Positions 31,000 through 42,754 are shown, counted from the stretch's first letter. The stretch is 64,000 nucleotides of DNA from Pictodentalium vernedei (GCA_031216915.1 CM062295.1:182852927-182916926), one strand, 5' to 3'. Notes: generated by a model not told the origin, from the letters alone. Numbers and translations: made by a program.

Positions 31000-32447
31000 T
31001 CAGAGATCGCAAAGCGACTGGAACAATGCCCTGTGGAGCATCCACTCGGTGGAAATAACCCTGCCCTGTCGGGACAGGGAGTCGGCTAGGACGTTCAGAC
31101 GACCGGGAATGTGACGAACAACCACTCCGGCGTGAACATCCTGAGCGAGCAGAAGATCCCGAGACAATTCGTACATCGGAACCGAGTGAGTGCCGCCCTG
31201 GTTCCGAATGTAAGCAACCACTGTCGAATTGTCGGACAGCAGAAGGACCTGGCGATTCGACAGGTGAGGGATCCACTGCCTGAAACTCAGAAGAGCAAGA
31301 ACCTCCTTCTGGTTGATGTGTAGAGCTGCTTGATCCTGGTCCCACATCCCGTGTAGGGAAAGACTGAGAGGATCCAACATCGCACCCCATCCGAGATCGC
31401 TGGCATCTGCCGTCAGAACGTGTTCGGACGTGGGTAAGTCCAATGGAACACCCTGCATAATCCACTGAACATCTGTCCAGGGAAGAAGGTGAGGATAAAG
31501 ATATTCCGGAAACGGAAGCCCTAGATCCAGAGAATCTACATTCGGTCTCCAACGACTGAGCAGAAAGTGTTGGAGAGGTCTGACATGCAGCCGACCTAGA
31601 GGAATGAGATCCGTCACCGAACCGCAGAGACCGATCAGCCGGTGAAAACTCCGAGCAGTCGCGGACGTGGACTGGGACAGAGTCAGAGCAAAAGCTGAGA
31701 GAATCACAGCCTTGGCCTGGGGAAACGCTACCAAATTGAATTGGGTTTGGAAAGCCATCCCCAGATGACAAAACGACTGAGAAGAGACCATGTCCGACTT
31801 CTCCTCGTTGACTCTGAATCCTAGGGACGTGAGCAAGCACAACAGAGTGGCGACATCCGAGTCCAGTAAGGCAGCATTGGAATGCCTCTGGAGGATATTG
31901 TCCAGATATGCCGAAGTAGTCACCCTGGACTGTGTGCGATGGAACGCTATCACATGCGACATCAGTCTGGTGAAGGCCCAAGGAGCCAGGTTGAGGCTGA
32001 AAGGCATGGCCTTGAACTGGTAAACTCGCCCCAGAAAAGCGAACCTGAGATACTTCTGTGACCCCCGATGCATCGGAACATGAAGTAAGCGTCTCGCAGG
32101 TCGATGCTGGCAGCGAAATCTGCCTGGTGAATTGAATGGCGGACCGATCTGAAAGTCTCCATGCTGAACTTGAGAGCAATGATAGACTGGTTCAGGAAAC
32201 TCAGATCGATAACCAGTCGGAGTCGGCCGTCCTTCTTCGGCACCAAGAACAGGCAGGAATAGAAACCCACTGACTGAATGTTCTTGACGACCTCGATCGC
32301 CCCCTTTGCCAGGAGATTGCCAATCTCCATGGACAAAAGTTCCCGACGTAAAACGTCTGAAGGAACTGTGGTTGGAAGAGGCACCCTGGACAGAGTGGGG
32401 TGCCGTCGGAAGGATATTCGCAGCCCGGACCGAACAACATCTAACAC
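31000..32447 (-). pseudogene. DIRS-2 reverse transcriptase and RNase H with a changed active site
   Basis: The frame at 32447-31962 holds the N-terminal palm (LFLVPKKDGRLRLVIDLSFL and DLRDAYF). One base is missing just after DAYF (near 32083), and the rest continues in the frame that runs to 31000: YQFKAMPFSLNLAPWAF, the active-site box and the RNase H. The box is YLDNILQ, whereas DIRS-1 has YLDDILQ, so one of the two metal-binding Asp residues is Asn. RNase H keeps its acidic residues (TADASDLGWGA, NQKEVLAL, LSDNSTVV, NVLADSLSR). A TAG replaces a Trp codon upstream near 32447. Confidence 0.88.
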
Positions 32448-34740
32448 CTACGGATCGGATGTGATGGTGGCCCAATGGTCTGCAAACTCTGCTATCCTTC
32501 CTCCAATCTGGGACGAGTCGAGGTGAGGACCTTCATTTCGAGTCCCGACGAGGCCTGTGAGAGGAGAAACCACCTCCTCTACTAAATGAAGAATCCTGAG
32601 ACTTCCCTCGATTCTGCCGACCTTTACCTTTACCCCTTGAGTAAGAAGTAGAAGTGGCGGCAGAAGGACCAGCCTTTTGCTTCGCAGAGGAAGCAGAAGG
32701 GTACTTGTTAGGCTTGGAACGGCCCCTGCCTCCCCTAGAAGGCTGATCAAGCTGACGAAACAGCAGCTGATCTTTGGAATGACGTAGGACGTCAATCCGG
32801 ACCGTCGGCACGGAACCATGGAAAAGTTGCGGACCTGCCAAAGAAGTAGATCGAAGAGCAGCGCGCTGCTCCTCGGGAAGGGATCGTACTGTGTCCAGCA
32901 CAGCGTCCCTTCGAACTAATTCCAGATTAGCCGTGTTACAGGCATGCGTGTGAGTAAGATGCATGAGTGCCTTGGACAGCACACGCAAAGGAGCCTGTCC
33001 CTTGTCAAACTTATCTGGAGGCAGATAAGCAGCTAAAGCTGAGACGACGTGATCTGAGAGAGAAAGCATGTCAAGCATCTCTCTAGATAAGCCCAACGTG
33101 GACTCCAGAGTCGTCATTGGAATGACGGTAGATCTAGACTTGGGCTTGGAAAGCCCGAGGGAAGTGGAGTCCTGATCCAGAACCGTCAAAGTCTGGTAGA
33201 CCGACGGATTGGCGGAATCGTAGGAATGATAACGCACAGGAGGCAAAAAGGTGTCAACCCTGGTGAAGAACAGAGTCTTCAGAGCCTTGGAACTCAGCTT
33301 GGAGTCCAATGCTGAAAATGCTTCAACCACCTGTACCGACTGGCACGGTCGAAGGCGCCCAGAAGCAGGTTGCTCCATAGGCTGTAAGCGCGACCGATGA
33401 TCGCGGCCTGGCTGACACTGTCAGCTGGTTAGCTGGTTTGAGATCAGGCAGAAACCCAAACACAAAGTCAAGAGCTGCCCCCAAATCCGAAGACTACTGG
33501 CCCTCGACATCAAGCATGTCGGACTCCTCCCCAAAGTCGGAAGACATATAGCCCATCATGGGCAAACCAGCCGACACCTCCCATGGTGTCGGGACACCAG
33601 GGGGATCAGAAACTGGCCTGTTTCCAATCCCGGGAGGCGGCGCCATAGGAGGCGCCTGGAAACCACTCACTGCCTCGCTGGAAGCAACAGGAAGGCTCTT
33701 TGACAGAACCTGAGTGAGTAAGGAGAGGGCCTCCCTGAGCTCACCTCCCGAACTGGCCGGTTCGACAGGGGAGCGAACCGGCAAAGTGGCTTCACCTCTG
33801 ACCCTCTTAACCAGCGAAGGGTCACGATCCTCCAAAACACCTGACGCGGGACGACGGGCGGCAGCTGAAACATCTGAAGGCAGACGTGTATAGGGGTACA
33901 AGGCACCCCGAGGATCAATATAGCGAGAACTCATGAGAGTCACCACAGACCTCTGCGGGGCAGAAGGTCCAGGCTGCACAAAAGGCGTTGGTCCCCCAAA
34001 ACTGGTCATATGGCCAGAATGAGTGGACGGAAATGCCACGGAGTTCATAGTGTCTCCACTAAGAACATCCGAATCCAAAGACACAACTGTGGTGCTCGAT
34101 GGCACAGTGGTGGGTTCGGCCGGCAGCCCCTTCCAACTTCGCCGAGTTGAAGTCAGGGAAGGCTGAGGCCGATATCCCACGTCTACAGTACCAGACATTC
34201 CTGCAGTCCCCTGCAGCGAAAAGCCGAGGCCGGCTGAAACTGACGACGAAGCAGATGGACCAGCAGTCGTAGTAGATACGTCGGGAGTCGTTGAGGCTGG
34301 TGGAAAAGAGGATAGAGCACACCTGCTCAGCTCCGAAGGAGGAGTCACAACCCTAGTGACAGCCTCAGATGTCGACTGGAGGGGGACCGTAGTCCCGGAA
34401 CCAGGCACCTCTTCACCAGAAAACTCAACGGCTCCCGCAGTATCCACTACAGGAAAAGACTGCACATCCCCAACGGAGGAGGAATAACTCTCACCAGACA
34501 AGGTCGGCTTGGGAGCCCCCGAACAACCGCATTCTCCTTTCCCGCGGGAGCGGGAGGCACGGCCATGAGAACCAACGACACGGTTAACTGACGCCCAGAA
34601 AGTGGATGACCAAGATCCACAGACACCACATGGCCGTTCGGCCCGAACCCCCATTACAGGAGGAACAAGAAGAATGTGAATCGTCCACATGCTTTGGCAG
34701 CAGACATTGCCCACAAGGAATTGTCCTGGGCATCATAGAG
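32448..34740 (-). pseudogene. DIRS-2 Gag-like protein, broken by stops
   Basis: Frames at 34714-33494 and 33378-32533 match the DIRS-1 Gag. The first ends at a TAG where DIRS-1 has a Gln codon (MLDVEGQ then stop). A zinc-knuckle-like start is visible in the frame at 34907-34584 (PCGQCLLPKH, then DDSHSSCSSC) and continues in the next frame with RPCGVCGSW. This suggests that the true start lies near 34737 and that a frameshift follows. The basic C-terminus (YSRGKGKGRQNRGK) suits nucleic acid binding. The final segment 32819-32448 leads toward the reverse transcriptase. Confidence 0.75.
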
Positions 34741-35172
34741 GTGAGAGGAGCAAAGAAGGTGAAATCAGATAACAGAAGAACACCCCCAAAGAAGAGAGAA
34801 AGGTGACAGAAAATAAGACCCCAGACGGTCGACCGGGAACCACACAACAGGATGACTACTCTCAAAGGAGAGAAGAAAAACTGCAGAAGCGGTACCCCCG
34901 CTGACACCCAATTCTAACACAATTAGAAAAATTTAAGCATTGACAATAATTGTGAAAAATAATTTAAGTCCGAACCGCATGGCACACGAAATTCGCGCGC
35001 GACTCGAGAGAGAACATATAAAATACATTATGGATATATAATATGGAAGAGAATATAATAAAAACTGTTCCTGAGAATATTCACAAAGGATACTCAGATA
35101 CACTATGAATCAGGAAACATCAATCAACGAGTTGGATAAACACTGATAAGTGTGCAGAACACCTCAACACAA

Positions 35173-35436
35173 GGCGGATGACAAAAAGAATGAGTCTTTA
35201 GCGACGTATATGCACACTGGCAACAGAAGTCGTGGAGTTGTACTTGGGAGAGAGCGTCCCGTACTGGGTCTGCGCCGGTTGCTCTCGACACAGTTTTGGC
35301 TTTTTTTTCTTGGTGCTTTTGCACCACTTTTCTTTCCCAAATTGTTTGGGAAAGACAAAAATAGAGAGTATTTTATCCGAGTTAGGGGCTTCCACTGTAG
35401 TGTAAGCCTGTAGTAAACAATTGTGAGTAGGTTGAT
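35173..35436. repeat. DIRS-2 right inverted terminal repeat
   Basis: Inverted partner of 28903-29202. It ends GAGTAGGTTGAT just before the AAGAAAT junction. The 34741-35172 stretch inside it is the non-coding leader; nothing else is visible there. Confidence 0.9.
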
Positions 35437-36129
35437 AAGAAATAATGCAATTTTACGAAGAATGGCTTGCGAAACAGAAGATCTACTTTGAGAGGCCTAA
35501 TATATTTTTGTGATTTCTTATTTATTATGGAACTATTACAAAATGTTCTGCAATGTTTTGCCAGCTTTTCCCCTCCAGTTGAAAATCCTTTCACATTATA
35601 AAAACTAATCAGGAACAAATAAATGGAATTTGTCTATTCATTACATAAATCATGCTTTACCAACCAGGTTAAATGGAACAAAAAAATCATTTCACCTGAA
35701 ATTACCTTTTGTAGCTCCCTCCCATTTGAATTCTGGGGTACTCCCCCGAGAATATTCCCAACAGTTGAACATGACAAACTCGAATCTCAACAGATGAAGG
35801 GCTGAGCAGAGAGTGGTGGTTAAGAGGGGTTTGGGTATGGGAGGGTAATTAAACATGACTGACTCAACTCTCAACAAATGGGCTGAGAGGGGAGAGGGTT
35901 CCAGACGGGGTACCTACTACCCATTGTTGTAGTTTGGGGTGGGACCCTCACCTGAGAAAATTTTACAAAACCAATGCTCTGAGAGAGAATCTGAAGCATT
36001 TGTAATGTGTGCAAGCCTTGCACAATATTGAGGCTCTCTGTTATGTGAAACCTGTCTTGAGCAAATATTTAGAGGGGAGCTAAAAGTTCTGGGGAGTCCT
36101 CCCCTCCCCCCCCCCCCCCCCCCCACCAA
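35437..36129. other. Intron DNA with a diverged repeat
   Basis: The first bases continue the hairpin repeat interrupted by DIRS-2. Units with GACTCAACTCTCAAC..ATGGGCTGAGAGGGGAG and GGGACCCTCAC..GCTCTGAGAG..AATCT follow, and recur at 37040-37200. A C-rich run lies at 36102-36126. No exon. Confidence 0.5.
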
Positions 36130-36919
36130 AAATAAAAGTGTCAATGACACTGCAGCTTAACTTGACAGTGTGTAGTGTTTGATGAAAAGGATAATGTTCA
36201 TTGTTTATGAGAGGATTATGAAATAAGACAAGAATTGTGATAATTGAGAATAAGTTCTGTACCCTTCAAACTAAATTTTCAACAACAATAATTTGAGGTA
36301 TAGACTGTATTGAAGAACTGAGGCCTAGCTTGATGTGATCCTCACAGTTCACGTTTGTCAACCAAAGTTACCAAGTTACATTAAAGTCATTCCAAAATGA
36401 GTCATTCTACCAAGTTACAATGAAATGCATTCATAAATATGACTCATAGACTTTGCTAAAGGAATCTAGGTCATGTAACCCGGTTACAGTCTCATCTAGA
36501 TATCATACTGAGTCATCCTACCAGGTTACAATGAAATCCCTTCATTAATATGACCTGTAGACAGTGCTAAAGGAATCCAGGTTATGTGCCCAAGTGGCGG
36601 TAGCAGTTGACCAATCGTGACCATAATAGGATAGTCTCAACTAGACATTCTATGGAGTGAAAATACTAAGTTACAATGAAATCCCTTAATAAATATGACC
36701 TGTAGACTGTGCTAAAAGTTTTCAAGTTTTGCAACCAATCACAACCAAAATGGGATGTTTTGATCTAGATATGACCTCGAACCTGCACATGAAATTTAGC
36801 GATGATTGGACAAGAACTACGGTGGGGACCTTAGGCTAAAGAAAATGTAAACAGACTCAAGAGACTTTTGCATGCATGATGGCAATAGCTTATCTTGACT
36901 TTGCCAAATTAAGCAAAAA
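36130..36919 (+). mobile_element. Pearl-like family A element, variant ends
   Basis: It begins AAAAGTGTCAATGACACT and AGCTTAACTTG. About three core units share AGTTACAATGAAATCCCTTC, ATATGACCTGTAGACxGTGCTAAA and CTCATCTAGAT. It ends GATGGCAATAGCTTATCTTG..CAAATTAAGCAAAAA. The subterminal motif is AGCTTA here instead of AGCTCA, and both arms of the 3' hairpin carry the matching change. No microsatellite is left. Confidence 0.85.
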
Positions 36920-37694
36920 ACCTGACCCATGCAGCCTTCGACATGTGGCACAATACATTTCCACTTAGACAACTTTTTTTTCTTGGGTGGGGAGGGGGGG
37001 GGGGGGCGGGGGGTGGCTATCAAATGCTCCCATAATCTTCCTGACAATTGCACACAACCCACTGGAATCTCAATCTCAACCAACAAAGAGCTAAGTGGGG
37101 AGGGAAGTGTGGGATGGGGTATCACCCTCACATTGTTGGAGATTCGGGTGGCTCTTTCTGTGGGACTATTTTTTAAAGTCACTGCTCTGAGAATAAATCT
37201 AAGTTCTGTGGTGCGTATAGGGTTTATAAATGGAGATCATGTAGGGGTTATGAGAAACTTGTGCTGGCAATTTCTTTAAGGGGGGAGGGGGGGGGGGGAA
37301 ACAGAAATTAGAGAAAGGGGGCAAGTTTCCCATGGCTGGGCACCTGACCCTATTGAACATAACCCACCAGACTATGAACAATTTTATTGAGTAGTGAAAA
37401 ATATATTAATTTTTCATCTTTTTAAAACTGATGTTTCTTTCTCCCTTCAAAACTCTGAAAATAGTGTACACTGAAACAATAAAAAGAAATTATCTGCATA
37501 TTATTTTACTGAGGTGAAAACTAACACTATTAGCTGTGGAGTGGGCACCTCAGCTAGTTATGCATATAATTCAGTTATCCTTAAATCAAGTCAAACAAAT
37601 ACTACTGCAGAAACAAAATAACTTCAGCATCTTGATATATATTTTACAAAACTGGCAAAAATAAAAGTAGAAAGAATCAATTTATAAAACTTAC
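36920..37694. other. Intron DNA downstream of the upstream PLC gamma exon
   Basis: It contains G-rich runs (36989-37010 and 37280-37300) and a second copy of the diverged repeat seen at 35880-36000. On the minus strand it starts with the splice donor GTAAGT (37689-37694). No other exon was found. Confidence 0.5.
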
Positions 37695-37740
37695 CTTCTG
37701 CAATTCAAGAAACTGTTTAAATTTTTCTAAGGTAACTCGC
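37695..37740 (-). CDS. plcg: Phospholipase C gamma homologue, upstream short exon (46 nt)
   Basis: On the minus strand the segment lies between ATATTTCCAG and GTAAGT. It contributes one base to a split codon, then RVTLEKFKQFLELQK, and ends in phase 0. This fits directly onto the exon at 12232-12339 (DLPEE onward) without a frame change. In animal PLC gamma, the EF-hand end has a similar R-V-S-L-x-x-F-x-x-F-L pattern just before the segment seen in the next exon. The 25.4 kb between the two exons holds DIRS-1, DIRS-2, five other recognisable elements and the foldbacks. No further upstream exon was recognised to the right. Confidence 0.7.
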
Positions 37741-38140
37741 CTGGAAATATTTAAAAACAAGGAGGAAATTATATTCAAAAATGTTATTTATTCTTGACCA
37801 AGAGTCATGCAAACAATATTTTATAATAGAAGCTTTTAAGGTGTCTTGCTGGAAATGAGAGAGCACTGTGGCAGGTATACCGTGTTTAAAAAACTTTGCG
37901 GGAACTTTAACCTTGGCATATTTCCATCACTGAAAATGTGCATTGCCTTCGAAACAGGTGCATCAGCATGCCATGTGTTTTAACCTTATCAGCATATTTC
38001 CATCTCTGATAAAGTGCACTGCCTTCAAACAGGTGCGCCAGCCTGCCATGTGTTTCACAAACACTTTTCAAACATGAGAGCAACTTTTAAACACGTTGAA
38101 TTACATGTACCCTGAATGTGGTTTTGGCTATCTATAAAGG
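37741..38140. other. Intron DNA with a short direct repeat
   Basis: Two copies of about 80 bases (GCATATTTCCATC..GTGCAxTGCCTTC, AACAGGTGC.xCAGC.TGCCATGTG) lie at 37915-38055. No exon seen. Confidence 0.55.
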
Positions 38141-40646
38141 AACAAGAGGCCCAAGGGGGCTGGAGGGTGCTCACCTGACATGGTAGCCTAAATATCAAAT
38201 ATGAACCCAGGGACTTGGCTTGGACAAACTTGAATCTTACCCCCCTAAGGATGCTGCATACCAAATATCAAAACATTCCGACTGCTGGATCTGAAGAAGA
38301 AGATTTGTAAAGACAAGAGGCCCCAATGAGCCTTAATCTCTCACCGGCCAAAGTGGTTCAAAGAAGTATTTGGGGGTCACTTTCAGTTAGACATGGTTCA
38401 TCAACACTACAAAAGAATGAAGTCATGAGAGACAAATTTTACAGAACTAGGGCCATGGCTTGAAAAAAACTTGAATCTTACCCCCCTAAGGATGCTGCAT
38501 ACCAAATATCAAAAGCATTCATCTGCTGCATCTGAAGAAGAAGATTTTTACAGAAAATTCCTCATTTTGAACTAAGTTATCATTCGGGCTCCCACAGTGA
38601 GCCCAAATATGAACCCAGGGACTTGGCTTGAACAAACTTGAATCTCTCCCCCTAAGGATGCTGCATGCCAAATATCAAAACATTCCAACTGCTAAATCTG
38701 AAGAAGAAGATTTTTAAAGAAAAATTCCTCATATTGACCAAGTTATAATTCGGGCTCCCACACGGAGCCCAAATATGGACCCAGAGAGTTGGCTTTAACA
38801 AAACTGAATCCCATCCCCTAAGGATGCTACACACCACATATCAAAACATTCCGACTGCTGGATCTGAAGAAGAAGATTTTTTAAGAAAATTCCTCATTTT
38901 GAACTAAGTTACAATTCAAGCTCCCACAGTGAGCCCAAATATGGACCTAGGGACATGGCTTGAACAAACTTGAATCTCACCCCCATAAGGATGCTGCATA
39001 CCAAATATCAAAACATCCAACCGCTGGATCTGAGGAAGATTTTTAAAGAAAATTCCTCATTTGGAACTATGTTATAACTCAGGCTCCCACCGTGAGCCCA
39101 AATATAGACCTAGGGACATGGCTTCAACAAACTTGAATCTCACCCCCCTAAGGATGCTGCATACCAAATATCAAAACATTCCGACTGCTGGATCTGAAGA
39201 AGAAGATTTTTAAAGAAAATTCCTCATTTTGAACTAAGTTATAATTCGGGCTATCACAGTGAGACCAATTATGAACCCAGGGACTTGGGTTGAACAAACT
39301 TGAATCCCCCCCCAAGCATGCTGCATACCCAATATCAAAAGATTCTGCCAGCTGGATCCTGAGAAGATTTTAAAAAAAATTTGCCTGAAATGCACTAAGT
39401 TCAAAATGGGTTCCTATACTGAGCCCAAATATGAACCCAGGGGGCCTATTTGAACAAACCTGAATCAGATCCACCCCACAACATTGCATACCAAATATCA
39501 AAAGATTCTGCCTGCTGAATCTTGAGAAGATTTTTTAAGAAATTTGCCTGAAATGCACTAAGTTCAAATTCGGGCTTCTATACTGAGCCCAAATATGAAT
39601 CCAGGGGGCCGATTTGAGCAAACTTGAATCAGATCTACCCCACAATGTTGCATACCAAATATCAAAAGATTCTGCCTGCAGGATCTGGAGAAGAAGATTT
39701 TTTAAGAAATTTGCCTGAAATGCACTAAGTTCGAATTTGGGTTTCTATAGTGAGCCCGAATATGAATCCAGGGTCTGATTTGAACAAACTTGAATCAGAC
39801 CCATACCAAGATGCTGCATACCAAGTATCAAAAGATTCTGCCCACTGGTTCTGGAGAAGAAGATTTTTAATAATTTTTCTATAATTCATATGGTGCTATC
39901 AGAGTTATGCCCCATACAGAGCCCCCAAGGGATGTGGCCATTTCATGTAAATAAATATGAATTGCCATATAGTAATGAACATCCACATGAAGTTTCGTGA
40001 AAATTGGACCAGTGGTTTCAGAGGAGAAGTCATTTGAAAAATGTTCATGACGACAGACGGCAAGTGATAAGTTGAGCTCGCTTCGGTGAGCTAAAAATTC
40101 CTCATATTGAACCAAGTTATAATTAAATAAGGTATGGGCATTTTAAATTTTTTCTAATTTTAACCTCCAGCAGTTCCCATGGGGTGATGGGAAAATTGTT
40201 TTGGGCATAAATTAATTACTTATGACCCAATAAGCCCTCATGTCAAATTTGGTTCAAATCAGCCTCTCAGTTTGGAAAATAGAAATTTTGGGCTAGAAAT
40301 AACGAAAGCAAATATAGCTCCTTTAACTTCTCTAGAACAAATCTGAGTCTACCCCTCAAGAGGAAGCTACACACCAAATATCAAGTCTCTGCTAATACTG
40401 GTTCATGCAAAGAAGATTTTTTAAGGTTTAAACACAATTTTTCTTTTTGGTCGTGGCCCTTCCGAGGGGCGAGGTAACTTGATTTGAACAAAATCAAAAT
40501 GCAAAGTCATAACAAGCTATTACCTCAAATTTCAATTAAAACGGTTCAGCAGTTTAGGAGTAGAAGATGCAAACACTATGTTCACAGACAACGGACGGTG
40601 AGTTATCTCTATAGTTCCCCTGACTGAAAATCAGACGAGCTAAAAA
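38141..40646 (+). mobile_element. Pearl-like family B element, outer copy
   Basis: The 5' end AACAAGAGGCCCAAGGGGGC forms the usual hairpin and is followed by GCTCACCTGACATGG. After one core unit it is interrupted by another family B element at 38314. It resumes at 40098 with TTCCTCATATTGAAC and the right arm, a short ACAACGGACGG stretch, and the end GACGAGCTAAAAA. Confidence 0.85.
38314..40097 (+). mobile_element. Pearl-like family B element nested in family B
   Basis: The start CAAGAGGCCCCAATGAGCC and TCTCACCGGCC, about nine core units, and the end TTGAGCTCGCTTCGGTGAGC TAAAAA are present. The insertion point is inside the host unit, between GATTTGTAAAGA and TTCCTCATATTGAAC. Every intact unit in the window shows the empty form, GATTTTTAAAGAAATTCCTC. 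Confidence 0.9.
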
Positions 40647-41430
40647 ACTAATACTGGCAAAAAAATCCACAACAAGAAACTTAAAGAACAAGTTCTGGTG
40701 CACTCTTAAATGTGAGAAAAATATCCTGTACCGAAGAGTTAAGGTAGTATCATTCCTTGAGTTTCAGCAACTTCAGATAAACATCTGCACTCTTATGTCG
40801 AAATTTATAAATTTCAAGCTGCTATTCTTTCCCATAATGCAACCTGGAATTTCACCAATTTAGTCTTGTTTGATAGACCTCAGTGAATTGATTAAATTCA
40901 TATTTGCAATATGGGAAAAAATTGCTACTTGAAATTTCAGTATTATGAATATGAAATCATAGTGCAAAAAGTCTAAGCCTGATTAGAAAATACTTTATGG
41001 CATTATTTATGAGATGTCTCACTGGATGAAAAACTAATAGCATATGAGAGATGGGTTCAGATGAACCTTTTAATAAAAATATAAAATATTAAACAGAACC
41101 GAAATGAAATATGTGGAGCATTTCATTTCCGTCTGTGGAGAATTTCATTTTTGTAACAACAAACTGTTAACATCTCTAGTACTGTGATTTATTCTAGAAT
41201 CACATCTTAGTGTACTGGTTTTTGTTGATGAATGCTGTTGACCTGTTGTGTGATAAAGTGTTACAAAGGGCTCTCTGAGCTGTATCCTTAACTGCATGTC
41301 CTCAGCTCAAAGGAAGAAGTTTTTAGGAATGATCCGGGATATGATGCCCTTATTATACAGAAAAATGGAAAAGTGGTTAATTTTTGCATACAACTCTCAA
41401 ATAACACTATCTGTAAAGTCATCAATATAC
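40647..41430. other. Non-coding spacer
   Basis: AT-rich with no exon or repeat that I can support. I looked here for further PLC gamma exons and found none. Confidence 0.5.
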
Positions 41431-42751
41431 ACATATGATTATCAAAACTATAATTGCAGGTGACAGGTTCCCATGGTAGTGAACATCCATACCAACTTAC
41501 AAAGAAATTGGTTTGTAAACAACCGAGAAAAGCTCTGAGAAAGAGGCATAACTCTTGCAAAAAAAAGTCTGATCAAAATTATAATCACAGGTACGCAGGT
41601 TCCCATGGTAGTGACATCCATACCAACTTTCAAAGAAATTGGTTCATAAACAACCGAGAAAAGCTCCAGACAAAAAAATTATGTCCATGATAGCCTTAGA
41701 CAGAAAGGGCATAACTGTGGCAAAATAAACAGCTGCACCATGAGCGCATGATATACCCATTATTAATTACAAGAGGGAAGCACACAATATGAGTATACAT
41801 GTGTACTTGTCAGTTTTTTTTTTTATATTCTTGTACAATAATCATAATCAACAACATACTGTGTTCATTAATTTGGAAGTAAATCAAAAGGGAGATTCCA
41901 GTTATCAACATATACTTGCAACCAAAAAATGATGAAAATTGCTCAAAGCATTTTCAAGTTAATGTCCGACATGTGGAAAATTGCCTATATTTTGACAAAT
42001 AAAGTCCCATAACTCTGGAATGACAATTCTGATTGTGATACAAATCAAAAGGGAGATTCCTTCTGTGATACAAATCAAAAGGGAGATTCCTTCTATCAAT
42101 ATAAACTTGCAACCAAAACATCATGAAAACTGCTCTTAGCATTCTCAAGTTATTGTCCGACATGTGGAAAATTGCCTATATTTTGATGAATAAAGTCCCA
42201 TAACTCTGGAATGACAAATCAGACAGTGACACAAATCGAAAGAGAGATTCCTCCTATCAACATGTACTTGCCATCCAAAAGTCATGAAAATTGCTCAAAG
42301 CATTTTCAAGTTATTGTCCGACATGTGGGAAATTGCCTATATTTTGACAAATAAAGTCCCATAACTCTGGACTGACAAATCAGACAGCGACACAAATCGA
42401 AAGAGACATTCCTTCCATCAACATATACTTTCCACCACAAAATCACAAAAATTGCTCCAAGTGTTTTCGAGTTATTGTACGACGTGTGGATGGATGGATG
42501 GACGGATGGACAGATGGACAGCAGTATAACATAATACGACCATTTTTACAAAATGGGTGTATAAAAAGTCCAATCGGAACTATAATCGCAGGTGCACAGG
42601 TTCCATGGTAGTGAACATCCAAACCAACTTTCAAAGAAAGCGGTTTATAAACAACGGAGAAAAGCTTCGGACAAAATTATGTCCACGGACAGATGTATGG
42701 ACGGACAAGCTGATAACAATATACCCCCCCACAACTTTCTTGTGGGGGGTA
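41431..42751 (+). mobile_element. Pearl-like element with a CCCCCCAC/GTGGGGGG end, carrying family C
   Basis: Core units of about 130 bases share AGGTTCCCATGGTAGTGAAC, CATACCAACTTxCAAAGAAA and AACAACCGAGAAAAGCTC. The unit order resumes after the nested family C element (41726-42557). A GGACAGATGTATGGACGGAC microsatellite follows. The end pairs TACCCCCCCACAA with TTGTGGGGGGTA (42722-42751). The 5' end was not located. Confidence 0.75.
41726..42557 (+). mobile_element. Family C pearl-like element, second copy
   Basis: It starts TAAACAGCTGCACC, then ATATACCCATTATTAATTAC. The core units match the first family C copy (16946-17638). The microsatellite is GGATGGATGGACGGATGGAC. The hairpin pairs CCATTTT with AAAATGG, and the end is GTATAAAAA. 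The empty host sequence (CATAACTCTTGCAAAAAAAA then GTCTGATCAAAATTATAATC) is at about 41549-41587. Confidence 0.9.
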
Positions 42752-42754
42752 CAA

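Larger units (their letters stand above)
28903..35436 (-). mobile_element. DIRS-2: decayed DIRS retrotransposon with a readable insertion site
   Basis: A 6.5 kb minus-strand element with the same plan as DIRS-1. It has inverted terminal repeats, an internal complementary region at 29270-29355, and Gag, reverse transcriptase, RNase H and recombinase remnants. Both outer junctions carry AAGAAAT (28896-28902 and 35437-35443). The empty target keeps one AAGAAAT in the neighbouring repeat copy (28446-28452). The insertion came after the tandem repeat and lies within 45 bases of a piggyBac-type MITE. All coding parts are damaged. Confidence 0.92.

Noticed and set aside
18357..35436. DIRS-1 and DIRS-2 as the two ends of one large inverted or tandem duplication
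   Set aside because: Each has its own terminal repeats, internal complementary region and flanks, and they differ by many substitutions and indels, so they are separate insertions.
18357..35436. A Dam-type methyltransferase domain, as in some DIRS elements
   Set aside because: No such motif was seen between RNase H and recombinase in either copy.
41288..41560. A 90-codon minus-strand frame near the start of the 41431 array
   Set aside because: It runs into array units and has no recognisable motif or splice context.
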